A DNA stretch of 64,000 nt from Cyanobium sp. N.Huapi 1H5 (lineage in GTDB: Bacteria > Cyanobacteriota > Cyanobacteriia > PCC-6307 > Cyanobiaceae). The notes beneath the pieces are model-generated. The model ran no database searches and was not told the DNA's origin. It worked only from the letters and a program-made list of their open reading frames with translations. Shown in pieces: positions 56,752-64,000 of the stretch. The stretch lies in the NCBI RefSeq assembly GCF_024345535.1, contig NZ_JAGQBH010000001.1, positions 186,001 through 250,000 of the forward strand, in the 5' to 3' direction. The position numbers and the translations under genes are program-made. Numbering within the stretch: the first letter of the stretch is position 1; the number at the start of each line of letters is the position of its first letter.

Positions 56752-58568
56752 TGACCACCTCCCCATCCGCGTCCGATCGGCGCGTCATCACCCTCCCGGT
56801 CGAACCCGGCCTGCTCTGCCTGCGCGGCCTCAGCCCGCGCCGCCTGCGCTTCGAAGTCGAATACGGCCTTGAGCGGGGCACCACCGCCAACAGCTTCCTG
56901 TTCCAGCAGGACGGCTCCGGCGGCGCCCCGGTGCTGGTTCACCCGCCGGGGTCCTCCTTCGCCGCCCCCTTCCTGGAGCAGCTGGCCCTGCTGGTGCCGG
57001 CCGACGCGCCCCTCAAGGTGGTGGTGGGCCACGTCAACCCCAACCGGGTCGCCCTGCTGAAGCAGCTGGCGACGGGCTGGCCGGCCACGGTGCTGGTGGC
57101 CTCCAATCCCGGCGCCCAGGTGCTCGCCGAACTCTGGGAGCAGCAGCGGCCCGGCCCGGGGGGTGAGGCCGCCGCCCCCGCCGACGCCGTGCCCCTGCCG
57201 ACGATCGAGGTGGTGAAGCAGGAGACCAGCCGCACCCTCGCCGATGGCCATGTCCTCACCCTGCTGCCCACCCCCACCCCCCGCTGGCCCGGCGGCCTGA
57301 TCGCCTTCGAGGCCACCACGGGGCTGCTGATGAGCGGCAAGTTCTTCGCCGCCCACCTCTGCACCGAGGACTTCGCCGAGGCGAACCGCACCAGCACCGA
57401 GGAGGACCGCCGCTATTACTTCGACTGCCTGATGGCGCCGATGGCCCGCCAGGTGGAGACGGTGGTCGACCGGCTGGACGAACTGCCGATCCGCACGATC
57501 GCGCCGGGCCACGGCCCGGCCATCGCCCAGAGCTGGCGCAGCCTGCTGGCCGACTACCGCCGCTGGGGGGAGAGCCAGGAGAAGGCCAGCCTGTCGGTGG
57601 CCCTGCTGTACGCGAGCGCCTACGGCAACACCGCTGCCATCGCCGACGCCCTCTCCCAGGGGGTGGCGCGCAGCGGCGTGCGGGTGGAGAGCATCAACTG
57701 TGAATTCGCGCCCGCCGAGCAGTTGCTGGAGGCGATCCACTCCTGCGACGCCCTGCTGATCGGCTCCCCCACCCTCGGGGGTCATGCGCCGACGCCGATC
57801 GTCTCAGCCCTCGGCACCGTGCTGGCCGAAGGCGACCGGGCCAAGCCGGTGGGGGTGTTCGGCAGCTTCGGCTGGAGCGGCGAGGCCATCGACCTGCTCG
57901 AAGCCAAGCTCCGCGACGGCGGCTTCCAGTTCGCCTTCGAGCCGATCCGGGTGAAGTTCAGCCCGGATCTGGCCACCATGCGGACCCTGGAGGAAACGGG
58001 CACCGCCTTGGGCCGACGCCTGCGCCAGCAGCATCGCCAGGCCCAGCGGCGCAGCACCGGCGGCGGTCTCAGCGAGAGCCGCACCAACCCGGCGATCCAG
58101 GCCCTCGGCCGGGTGGTGGGGTCCCTGTGCGTGGTGCTGGCCCGCAAAGGGGACGGAGCCGACACCATCGGTGGGGCCATGGTGGCCAGCTGGGTGAGCC
58201 AGGCCAGCTTCAGCCCCCCCGGCTTCACCGTGGCCGTGGCCAAGGACCGGGCGATCGAAAGCCTGCTGCACGTGGGGGACGCCTTCTCCCTGAACGTGCT
58301 GGCCTCCGGGCGCGAAAGCGGCCCGATGAAGCGGTTCCTGCAGCCCTTCCCCCCCGGGGCCGACCGGCTGGCGGGACTGGAGCTGGAGACCAGCCCCGGC
58401 GGCCAGCCCCTGCTGCCGGAGGCCCTGGCCTGGCTGGAGGCCCGGGTGAGCCAGCGGATGGAATGCGGCGACCACTGGCTGCTCTACGCCGAGGCCCTCA
58501 GCGGCGACCTGCTGGATGCCGCCGCGACAACGGCCGTTCACCAGCGCCGCAGCGGCGCCAACTACTGA
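56751..58568 (+). CDS. flv1: Flavodiiron protein Flv1-type (lacks di-iron ligands)
   Basis: A 605-aa paralogue of the preceding gene with the same three domains. The ligand motif that reads HTEPDHSG in the partner is replaced here by GHVNPNRVAL, so the metal set is incomplete, which is normal for Flv1 and fits a heteromer with Flv3. ALLYASAYGNTAAIADALSQG is the FMN domain motif, and AMVASWVSQASFSPPGFTV marks the flavin-reductase domain. The two genes form one operon (TGATG junction). Assignment as Flv1 rather than Flv2 rests on the pairing with Flv3. Confidence 0.92.
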   Translation: MTTSPSASDRRVITLPVEPGLLCLRGLSPRRLRFEVEYGLERGTTANSFLFQQDGSGGAPVLVHPPGSSFAAPFLEQLALLVPADAPLKVVVGHVNPNRVALLKQLATGWPATVLVASNPGAQVLAELWEQQRPGPGGEAAAPADAVPLPTIEVVKQETSRTLADGHVLTLLPTPTPRWPGGLIAFEATTGLLMSGKFFAAHLCTEDFAEANRTSTEEDRRYYFDCLMAPMARQVETVVDRLDELPIRTIAPGHGPAIAQSWRSLLADYRRWGESQEKASLSVALLYASAYGNTAAIADALSQGVARSGVRVESINCEFAPAEQLLEAIHSCDALLIGSPTLGGHAPTPIVSALGTVLAEGDRAKPVGVFGSFGWSGEAIDLLEAKLRDGGFQFAFEPIRVKFSPDLATMRTLEETGTALGRRLRQQHRQAQRRSTGGGLSESRTNPAIQALGRVVGSLCVVLARKGDGADTIGGAMVASWVSQASFSPPGFTVAVAKDRAIESLLHVGDAFSLNVLASGRESGPMKRFLQPFPPGADRLAGLELETSPGGQPLLPEALAWLEARVSQRMECGDHWLLYAEALSGDLLDAAATTAVHQRRSGANY

Positions 58569-58599
58569 GCGGCCTGCCCGACGCGGCAGTGACGGCTGG

Positions 58600-58833
58600 C
58601 TAGGCCGCGTGGGGCGGCGTGGGCGACCCGCCGCCGCCCGCCTGGAAGGGCAGCACCAAGGTGGCCCAGTGGTCGGGACGCTCGGGACGGCGGCGCCGGG
58701 CCCGGCGCACCCCGAAGGGCACCCGCACCACGTTGGTGCCATCCACCCGCTGGCTGGCTTCCGGCAGATCCGGGGAAAGGATCCCCGTGCCCGGCTCACC
58801 GCCTGAACTGTCGTTGCCGTTCATGAACCCCAT
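58600..58833 (-). CDS. Small basic protein, unknown
   Basis: A 77-aa candidate in the gap between flv1 and gcvP. Gly/Ser-rich start, then VDGTNVVRVPFGVRRARRRRPE, a run of seven Arg-rich residues, and a Trp/Leu-rich end (DHWATLVLPFQAGGG). I recall similar short proteins in marine Synechococcus but cannot verify it. It is convergent with flv1, and a second ATG at 58824 is possible. The 86-base gap to gcvP shows nothing else. Confidence 0.5.
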   Translation of the reverse strand: MGFMNGNDSSGGEPGTGILSPDLPEASQRVDGTNVVRVPFGVRRARRRRPERPDHWATLVLPFQAGGGGSPTPPHAA

Positions 58834-58919
58834 GACAATGAAAGGCGGTTGCCATCGCCGCTAAGGGATGGCACAGCAATGATGCGCCATCCCGGGGGGA
58901 AAGGGTACCGCCGGAACAC

Positions 58920-61856
58920 TCAGGCGGCCAGTTCCGGGATTGCCACTTCCTCGACGCTCGGGCAGGTGCAGACAAGGTTCCGATCACCGAAGGCGTTGTC
59001 GATCCGGGCGACGGCCGGCCAGAACTTGGCCTGCCGCTGGCTCTCCCCGGCGGGGAAGGCCGCCTCGCTGCGGCTGTAGGCCCGATCCCAGTGGTCGGCG
59101 GTGACCGCCGCCAGGGTGTGGGGCGCCTGTTTGAGCGGGTTGTCGAGGGGGTCGGCGGCGCCGGTCTCGATCGCCCAGGCTTCGCGGCGGATCCCCTCCA
59201 TGGCCGCGCAGAAGCGGTCGATCTCCGCCAGCGACTCGCTCTCGGTGGGCTCCACCATCACCGTGCCGGCCACGGGCCAGCTGACGGTGGGGGCATGGAA
59301 GCCGTAGTCCATCAGCCGCTTGGCCAGATCGTCCACCTCCAGGCCACAGCTGCGCTTGAGGGGCCGCAGGTCGAGGATGCACTCGTGGGCCACCCGGCCG
59401 CCCCGGCCCCGGTAGAGCACCGGGAAGTGGGGCTCGAGACGCTCGGCGATCAGGTTGGCCGCCAGCAGGGCCACCTGGCTGGCGGTGCGCAGGCCCGCGC
59501 CCCCCATCATGCGGATGTACATCCAGCTGATCGGCAGGATGCCGGCGCTGCCCAGGGGTGCCGCCGACACCGGGCCGATGGCCTCATCCGCCGCCCCTGC
59601 AGCCAGGGGGTGGGAAGGAAGGAACGGCACCAGGTGGGCCGCCACGCCGATCGGCCCCACCCCGGGGCCACCGCCGCCGTGGGGGATGCAGAAGGTCTTG
59701 TGGAGGTTGAGGTGGCAGACGTCGGCGCCGTAAAGGCCGGGCTTGCAGAGGCCCACCTGGGCGTTGAGGTTGGCGCCGTCCAGGTAGACCTGGCCGCCGT
59801 GGTCATGCACCACCTGGCAGATGCGGCGGATGCCGGTCTCGAAGACTCCGTGGGTGGAGGGGTAGGTGACCATCAGGGCCGCCAGGTCGGCCGCGTGGGC
59901 GGCGGCCTTGGCCTCCAGGTCGGCGATGTCGATGTTGCCCTGGGCGTCGCAGGCCACCGCCACCACCCGCATCCCCGCCATCACGGCGCTGGCCGGATTG
60001 GTGCCGTGGGCGCTGGTGGGGATCAGGCACACCTGGCGATGGCCCTCGCCCCGGCTGCGGTGCCAGGCCCGGATCACCATCAGGCCGGCGTACTCGCCCT
60101 GGGAGCCGGCGTTCGGCTGCAGGGACACCCCGGCGAAGCCGGTGATCGCCCCCAGCCAGGCCTCCAGATCGGCCACCAGGGCGGCGTAGCCGGCGGTCTG
60201 GTCGGCGGGGGCGAAGGGATGGATCTGGCCGAAGGCCGGCCAGCTCACCGGCGCCAGTTCGGCGGCGGCGTTGAGCTTCATCGTGCAGCTGCCCAGGGGG
60301 ATCATCCCGTGGACGAGCGAGAGGTCCTTGCTCACCAGGCGCTGGATGTAGCGCAGCAGTTCGGTCTCGCTGCGATAGCGGTGGAACACCTCCTGGCGCA
60401 GCCAGGGGCGCTGGCGCAGGGGCACGCCGTCGAGCAGCTCCGCCAGGGGCCGGGCATCCAGGGTGGACAGGCCGGCCCGCAGGGCCGCCTGGGCCGCAGC
60501 AGCAGCGGCGGCATCCGGCGCCAGGGCGCCCACCAGGGCGGCCAGCTCCTCGGCCGTGGAGAGTTCGTCAAGGCTGATGGCCAGGGCGTCCTGGCCGTCG
60601 TCGCCGCGGACGCCGCAGCGGAGGTTGAAGCCGGCGGCCACGGCCCGCTGGCGCAGGGCGGGGGCCGCAGCGGTGCGCACCACGACGGTGTCAAAACCGG
60701 TGCCCGGATCGGCGGGCAGGCCCAGGGCGTCCAGGGCCAGCACCAGGCCCTGGCGCAGCACCAGAAGCCGACGGGCGATGGCCTCCAGGCCATCGGGGCC
60801 GTGGTGAACCGCATAGAAGCTCGCCATCACGGCGAGCAGCACCTGGGCGGTGCAGATGTTGCTGGTGGCCTTGTCGCGCCGGATGTGCTGCTCCCGGGTC
60901 TGGAGGGCCAGCCGCAGGGCCGGGTTCCCCTCCGCATCCTTCGACTGGCCCACCAGGCGGCCGGGGATCTGGCGCTTGAAGTCCTCCCGGGTGGCGAAGA
61001 AGGCGGCGTGGGGCCCCCCGAACCCCATCGGCACCCCGTAGCGCTGCAGGCTGCCGACGGCGATGTCGGCACCCAGCTCACCCACCGGGGCCAGCAGCGC
61101 CTGGGCCAGGGGATCCACGGCCACCGTGCTGATCACGGCGCCGGAGCGGGCCGCCGCCAGCAGCGGCGAGGGATCCCAGAGCCGGCCCTCGACGCCGGGC
61201 AGCTGCAGCAGCAGGCCGAAGACGTCCTCGCCCAGCGCCGCTTCGGGGCCGGTGGCGGCGGCTTCGGCGTCGAACGTCTCGATGACGATCCCCAGGGGCT
61301 CGGCCCGGGTGTGGAGCACGGCGAGGGTCTGGGGCAGGACGGCCCGGTCGACCAGGAAGCGGCGGGCGCCGCGGCGCGTCGTGACCGCCGCCGCCATCGC
61401 CATCGCCTCGGCGGCGGCGGTGGCCTCATCCAGCAGCGAGGCGTTGGCGATCGGCAGCCCCGTCAGCTCGCTGACCAGGGTCTGGAAGTTGAGCAGGGCC
61501 TCCAGCCGTCCCTGGGCGATCTCCGCCTGGTAAGGGGTGTAGGCGGTGTACCAGCAGGGGTTCTCCAGCACATGGCGCTGGATAAGGGCCGGTGTCGCCG
61601 TGCCGTGGTAGCCGAGGCCGATGAGGCTGCGCAGCACCTGGTTGCGGGAGGCGAGCACCCCCAGCTCCTTGAGGGCCTGGGCCTCCGGGCAGGGGAGCGG
61701 CAGGCCGACCTCCGCTTCGTCCGCCGTCAGCAGGATGTCGGCGGGGACGACCTCGGCCGCCAGCTGATCGAGGGAACCGAGGCCGAGCTCCGCCAGCATC
61801 CGTAGCTGATCCTCGGAATCCGGACCCAGATGCCGGACCAGGAAGGAGGCGGACAC
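58920..61856 (-). CDS. gcvP: Glycine dehydrogenase (decarboxylating), P-protein
   Basis: The PLP subunit of the glycine cleavage complex, central to photorespiratory glycine breakdown in cyanobacteria. The 978-aa length is standard for the fused alpha-beta form. The PLP Lys is in [62 protein letters not shown] and [15 protein letters not shown] are family blocks. The start is GTG 61856. gcvH lies 38 bases upstream on the same strand; gcvT is absent from the window. Confidence 0.98.
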   Translation of the reverse strand: MSASFLVRHLGPDSEDQLRMLAELGLGSLDQLAAEVVPADILLTADEAEVGLPLPCPEAQALKELGVLASRNQVLRSLIGLGYHGTATPALIQRHVLENPCWYTAYTPYQAEIAQGRLEALLNFQTLVSELTGLPIANASLLDEATAAAEAMAMAAAVTTRRGARRFLVDRAVLPQTLAVLHTRAEPLGIVIETFDAEAAATGPEAALGEDVFGLLLQLPGVEGRLWDPSPLLAAARSGAVISTVAVDPLAQALLAPVGELGADIAVGSLQRYGVPMGFGGPHAAFFATREDFKRQIPGRLVGQSKDAEGNPALRLALQTREQHIRRDKATSNICTAQVLLAVMASFYAVHHGPDGLEAIARRLLVLRQGLVLALDALGLPADPGTGFDTVVVRTAAAPALRQRAVAAGFNLRCGVRGDDGQDALAISLDELSTAEELAALVGALAPDAAAAAAAQAALRAGLSTLDARPLAELLDGVPLRQRPWLRQEVFHRYRSETELLRYIQRLVSKDLSLVHGMIPLGSCTMKLNAAAELAPVSWPAFGQIHPFAPADQTAGYAALVADLEAWLGAITGFAGVSLQPNAGSQGEYAGLMVIRAWHRSRGEGHRQVCLIPTSAHGTNPASAVMAGMRVVAVACDAQGNIDIADLEAKAAAHAADLAALMVTYPSTHGVFETGIRRICQVVHDHGGQVYLDGANLNAQVGLCKPGLYGADVCHLNLHKTFCIPHGGGGPGVGPIGVAAHLVPFLPSHPLAAGAADEAIGPVSAAPLGSAGILPISWMYIRMMGGAGLRTASQVALLAANLIAERLEPHFPVLYRGRGGRVAHECILDLRPLKRSCGLEVDDLAKRLMDYGFHAPTVSWPVAGTVMVEPTESESLAEIDRFCAAMEGIRREAWAIETGAADPLDNPLKQAPHTLAAVTADHWDRAYSRSEAAFPAGESQRQAKFWPAVARIDNAFGDRNLVCTCPSVEEVAIPELAA

Positions 61857-61894
61857 GGGCGTTCGGGCTGGAGGTGGCGGGATCCTAAGGACAA

Positions 61895-62284
61895 TCAGCC
61901 CGCATGCACCTTGGCCCCGTAGGTGGCGGCATCCATCAGGTCGTCGAGCTCGCCGGGGGCCCCCAGGCGCACCAGCAGCAGCCAGCCCTCCCCGTAGGGA
62001 TCGTTCTGGAGCTCCTCGGGGCTGGCCAGGACCGCCTCGTTGCGGGCCTCCACCGTGCCGCTCACGGGGGCCATCAGATCCTCCACCGCCTTGACAGATT
62101 CGACGCTGCCGAAGCTGGTCCCCTTCGCGAGGGCGGCCCCCACCGCCGGCAGCTCGACGAAGACGATGTCCCCCAGCTGATCGACGGCGAAGGAACTGAT
62201 CCCGAGCCGCACCAGGTCACCTTCCGGGCGCACGTATTCGTGGCTCTCGGAGTAGCGGCAGTCGTCGGGGAAGGAGTGCGCCAA
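61895..62284 (-). CDS. gcvH: Glycine cleavage system H protein
   Basis: The lipoyl carrier that shuttles the aminomethyl group between P, T and L proteins. The 129-aa length is standard. Lipoyl Lys is in [42 protein letters not shown] and [14 protein letters not shown] are all typical. The start appears to be TTG 62284, since no ATG or GTG precedes the conserved SHEYV block. It sits between the PLP lyase-like gene and gcvP and is probably co-transcribed with both. Confidence 0.97.
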   Translation of the reverse strand: MAHSFPDDCRYSESHEYVRPEGDLVRLGISSFAVDQLGDIVFVELPAVGAALAKGTSFGSVESVKAVEDLMAPVSGTVEARNEAVLASPEELQNDPYGEGWLLLVRLGAPGELDDLMDAATYGAKVHAG

Positions 62285-62311
62285 GGCCGGTGCGATGCGG
62301 AGAAGCGACCC

Positions 62312-63613
62312 TCAGTCTGCCTGGGCCAGGGCGGTCAGGGCCCGCTCCAAGGCCAGGGCCACATGGCCGTGGTGGGTGCCGCCCTGGGCATAGAGCACCC
62401 AGGGCTCCCGCAGGGGGGCGTCGGCGGAGAACTCGCTGGTGCTGCCGTCGATGAACGTGCCGCCCGCCATCACCAGATCGCTGGCGTAGCCGGGCATGGG
62501 GGCCGGCACCGGATCCAGGTAGGCCCCCACCGGGGAGCAGCCCTGGAACGCCCGGCAGACGGCGATCAGCCGGTCGGGGTGGCCGAGCCGCACCGCCTGG
62601 ATCACGTCGCTGCGCTCGGCACCGGCGGCGGGGTTCACCGCATAGCCCAGGCCGGCGAACACCTCGGCCACCAGATCGGCGCCGATCAGGGCCTCGGCCA
62701 CCATCTGGGGGGCCAGGAACAGCCCCTGGAACAGCAGGCGGTACTGGTCGAAACCGGTGCCGCCCTCGCTGCCGATGCCCGGGGCGGTGAGCCGGCAGCA
62801 GGCCCTCTCCACCAGCTCCCGGCGGCCCGCCACGTAGCCCCCCGTCGGGGCGATGGTGCCGCCGAGGTTCTTGATCAGGGAGCCGGCGATCAGGTCGGCG
62901 CCCACCGCGGTGGGTTCCAGGTCCTGCACCAGCTCCCCGTAGCAGTTGTCCACGAAGCAGACGCAGTCCGGCCGCAGCGCCTTGACCCGCTCACAGAGGC
63001 GCCCGATCGTGGCCACAGGCAGCGAGGGGCGCCAGCTGTAGCCGCAGCTGCGCTGGATCAGCACCATCCGCGTCTCCGGGGCCAGGGCGTCCTCCAGGCC
63101 CGCCTCATCCACTCCGCCGTCGGCCGTCAGGGGCAGCTCGTCGTAGGTGATGCCGAACTCGGCGAGGGACCCCTGGCCCGAGCCCCGCAGCCCGATCACC
63201 TCCTCGAGGGTGTCGTAGGGGCGGCCGGTGAGCGCCAGCAGCCGGTCCCCGGGGCGCAGCACCCCGAACAGGGCGGCGGTGATGGCGTGGGTGCCGCTGA
63301 CGAACTGGAGCCGCACGGCGGCGGCTTCGGCCTGCAGCACCCGGGCGAAGACCCGATCCAGCACCTCCCGGCCCAGGTCGCCGTGGCCGTAGCCGCTGAC
63401 CGAGACGAAGTGATGCACACCCAGGCGTTCGGCGGCGAAGGCGTCCAGCACCCGCGCCAGGCGGGGCCGCACGGCGGCGGTGCGGGCGGCGGCCACCGGG
63501 GCCAGCCGCTCAAGGGCGGCGGCGACGGTGTCCGCTGCAGCCGCTGACACGGCAACCGAATCAGCGGGGCCGGGACAGACCTGCTCCAAATCCCTGGGGC
63601 CAGGAGAGGTCAC
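62312..63613 (-). CDS. PLP-dependent methionine gamma-lyase/aluminum-resistance family protein
   Basis: A 433-aa fold-type I PLP enzyme of the YnbB / aluminum-resistance group. It shows SGTHAITAALFGVLRPGD (PLP phosphate site), QRSCGYSWRPSL, FVDNCYGELV (Asp for PLP N1), SLIKNLGGTIAPTGGYVAG (Schiff-base Lys) and SDLVMAGGTFIDGSTSE. The true reaction of this family is not firmly known. GTG 63613 is chosen because it removes an unrelated leader. It lies 27 bases upstream of gcvH and is divergent from desC. Confidence 0.88.
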   Translation of the reverse strand: MTSPGPRDLEQVCPGPADSVAVSAAAADTVAAALERLAPVAAARTAAVRPRLARVLDAFAAERLGVHHFVSVSGYGHGDLGREVLDRVFARVLQAEAAAVRLQFVSGTHAITAALFGVLRPGDRLLALTGRPYDTLEEVIGLRGSGQGSLAEFGITYDELPLTADGGVDEAGLEDALAPETRMVLIQRSCGYSWRPSLPVATIGRLCERVKALRPDCVCFVDNCYGELVQDLEPTAVGADLIAGSLIKNLGGTIAPTGGYVAGRRELVERACCRLTAPGIGSEGGTGFDQYRLLFQGLFLAPQMVAEALIGADLVAEVFAGLGYAVNPAAGAERSDVIQAVRLGHPDRLIAVCRAFQGCSPVGAYLDPVPAPMPGYASDLVMAGGTFIDGSTSEFSADAPLREPWVLYAQGGTHHGHVALALERALTALAQAD

Positions 63614-63735
63614 TCTGCCATCGCTGCCGTGGGTCAGGATGGGAGGCCGAGCCCCAGACCACACCCGCCCTTTCACCGGAGAACCGCTTGGTCGCACGAT
63701 CCGAAGCCTCCCGATCAGGCCAGAGCGCCCGGACC

Positions 63736-64000
63736 GTGCGCGTGCCCCTGCAGGACGCCAGCCATTCCCGCAAGAAGGCCCAGCTGCTGGCGGCCATGGA
63801 ATTGCCCCGGCCGCCCCTGCCGGCGAACCAGCGCAAGTTCAAGACCGGCACCACCGGCTTCATGCTCGCCATCCACGTGGGGGCGGTCTTCGCCCTGCTG
63901 CCGCGCTTCTGGAGCCTCCAGGGGGTGATCGTGCTGGCGGTCCTCTACTGGGCCACGGTGCTGGGGGTGACCCTCGGGCTGCATCGCCTGATGGCCCACC
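63736..64000 (+). CDS. desC: Delta-9 acyl-lipid desaturase, N-terminal part
   Basis: Only the first 88 codons are present; the gene runs off the window. The text ELPRPPLPANQRKFKTGTTG leads to two helices (GFMLAIHVGAVFALLP and VIVLAVLYWATVLGVTLG) and the first His box begins at GLHRLMAH, as in DesC stearoyl-type desaturases. The start is uncertain between GTG 63736 and ATG 63796. It is the second desaturase in the window and differs from the DesD-like gene. Confidence 0.85.
   Translation, partial: MRVPLQDASHSRKKAQLLAAMELPRPPLPANQRKFKTGTTGFMLAIHVGAVFALLPRFWSLQGVIVLAVLYWATVLGVTLGLHRLMAH

Overview
The window is a chromosomal stretch of a very GC-rich cyanobacterium. The evidence is an adjacent pair of flavodiiron proteins of the Flv3/Flv1 type (one with the di-iron ligands, one without), DesD- and DesC-type acyl desaturases, a cyanobacterial PEP-CTERM sorting tail, an HpsJ-like protein, DUF928, a cyanobacterial two-partner secretion pair and repeated HIP1 octamers (GCGATCGC). 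GC content together with gene style suggests the Cyanobium/freshwater-Synechococcus group; that placement is inference. Genes are tightly packed on both strands, with many 1-4 nt start/stop overlaps, frequent GTG/TTG starts and no gap above about 230 bases. I saw no tRNA, rRNA, insertion sequence or CRISPR array.

Layout. 1-16.4 kb is mostly housekeeping: clpB (cut by the window edge), a glyoxalase, eno, a low-GC sulfotransferase-like gene, an ABC1/UbiB kinase with a small partner, argJ directly behind an unusual 4Fe-4S membrane protein fused to a cyclic-nucleotide-binding domain, coaE, a Uma2-like gene, gatB and thiO. 16.4-39 kb is the striking part. Three CHASE2-type class III nucleotide cyclases are interleaved with three FecR-domain proteins (one fused to a CAP domain), a SIMPL protein, an MscS channel fused to a cNMP-binding domain, a DUF928 protein, a DUF3307 membrane protein, and a divergent two-partner secretion pair whose exoprotein ends in a CHAT (caspase-like) protease domain. 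Between these lie ndk, a FUSC-family protein and speA.

39-46 kb carries alaS, a glutaminase-STAS-cNMP-binding fusion overlapping a GAF/HD-GYP phosphodiesterase gene, and a small membrane protein. 46-54 kb carries a SNF2 helicase, a DesD-like desaturase, a SWIM zinc-finger protein, a secreted vWA protein with a PEP-CTERM tail and a clear intrinsic terminator, an HpsJ-like protein and a MEKHLA protein that lacks any ordinary start codon for its full domain. 54-64 kb carries hsp20, a PilZ protein, flv3-flv1, gcvP, gcvH, a PLP-dependent lyase-like gene and the start of desC.

The main theme is nucleotide second-messenger signalling. Three cyclases and three proteins with intact cNMP-binding cassettes lie within about 34 kb. 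They sit next to envelope and secretion genes and to two candidate c-di-GMP genes (HD-GYP and PilZ). My central hypothesis is that envelope-exposed CHASE2/FecR sensors make cAMP or cGMP that acts on local membrane effectors and perhaps on the two-partner-secreted CHAT exoprotein. That functional link is inference; the gene order and domain content are visible in the sequence.
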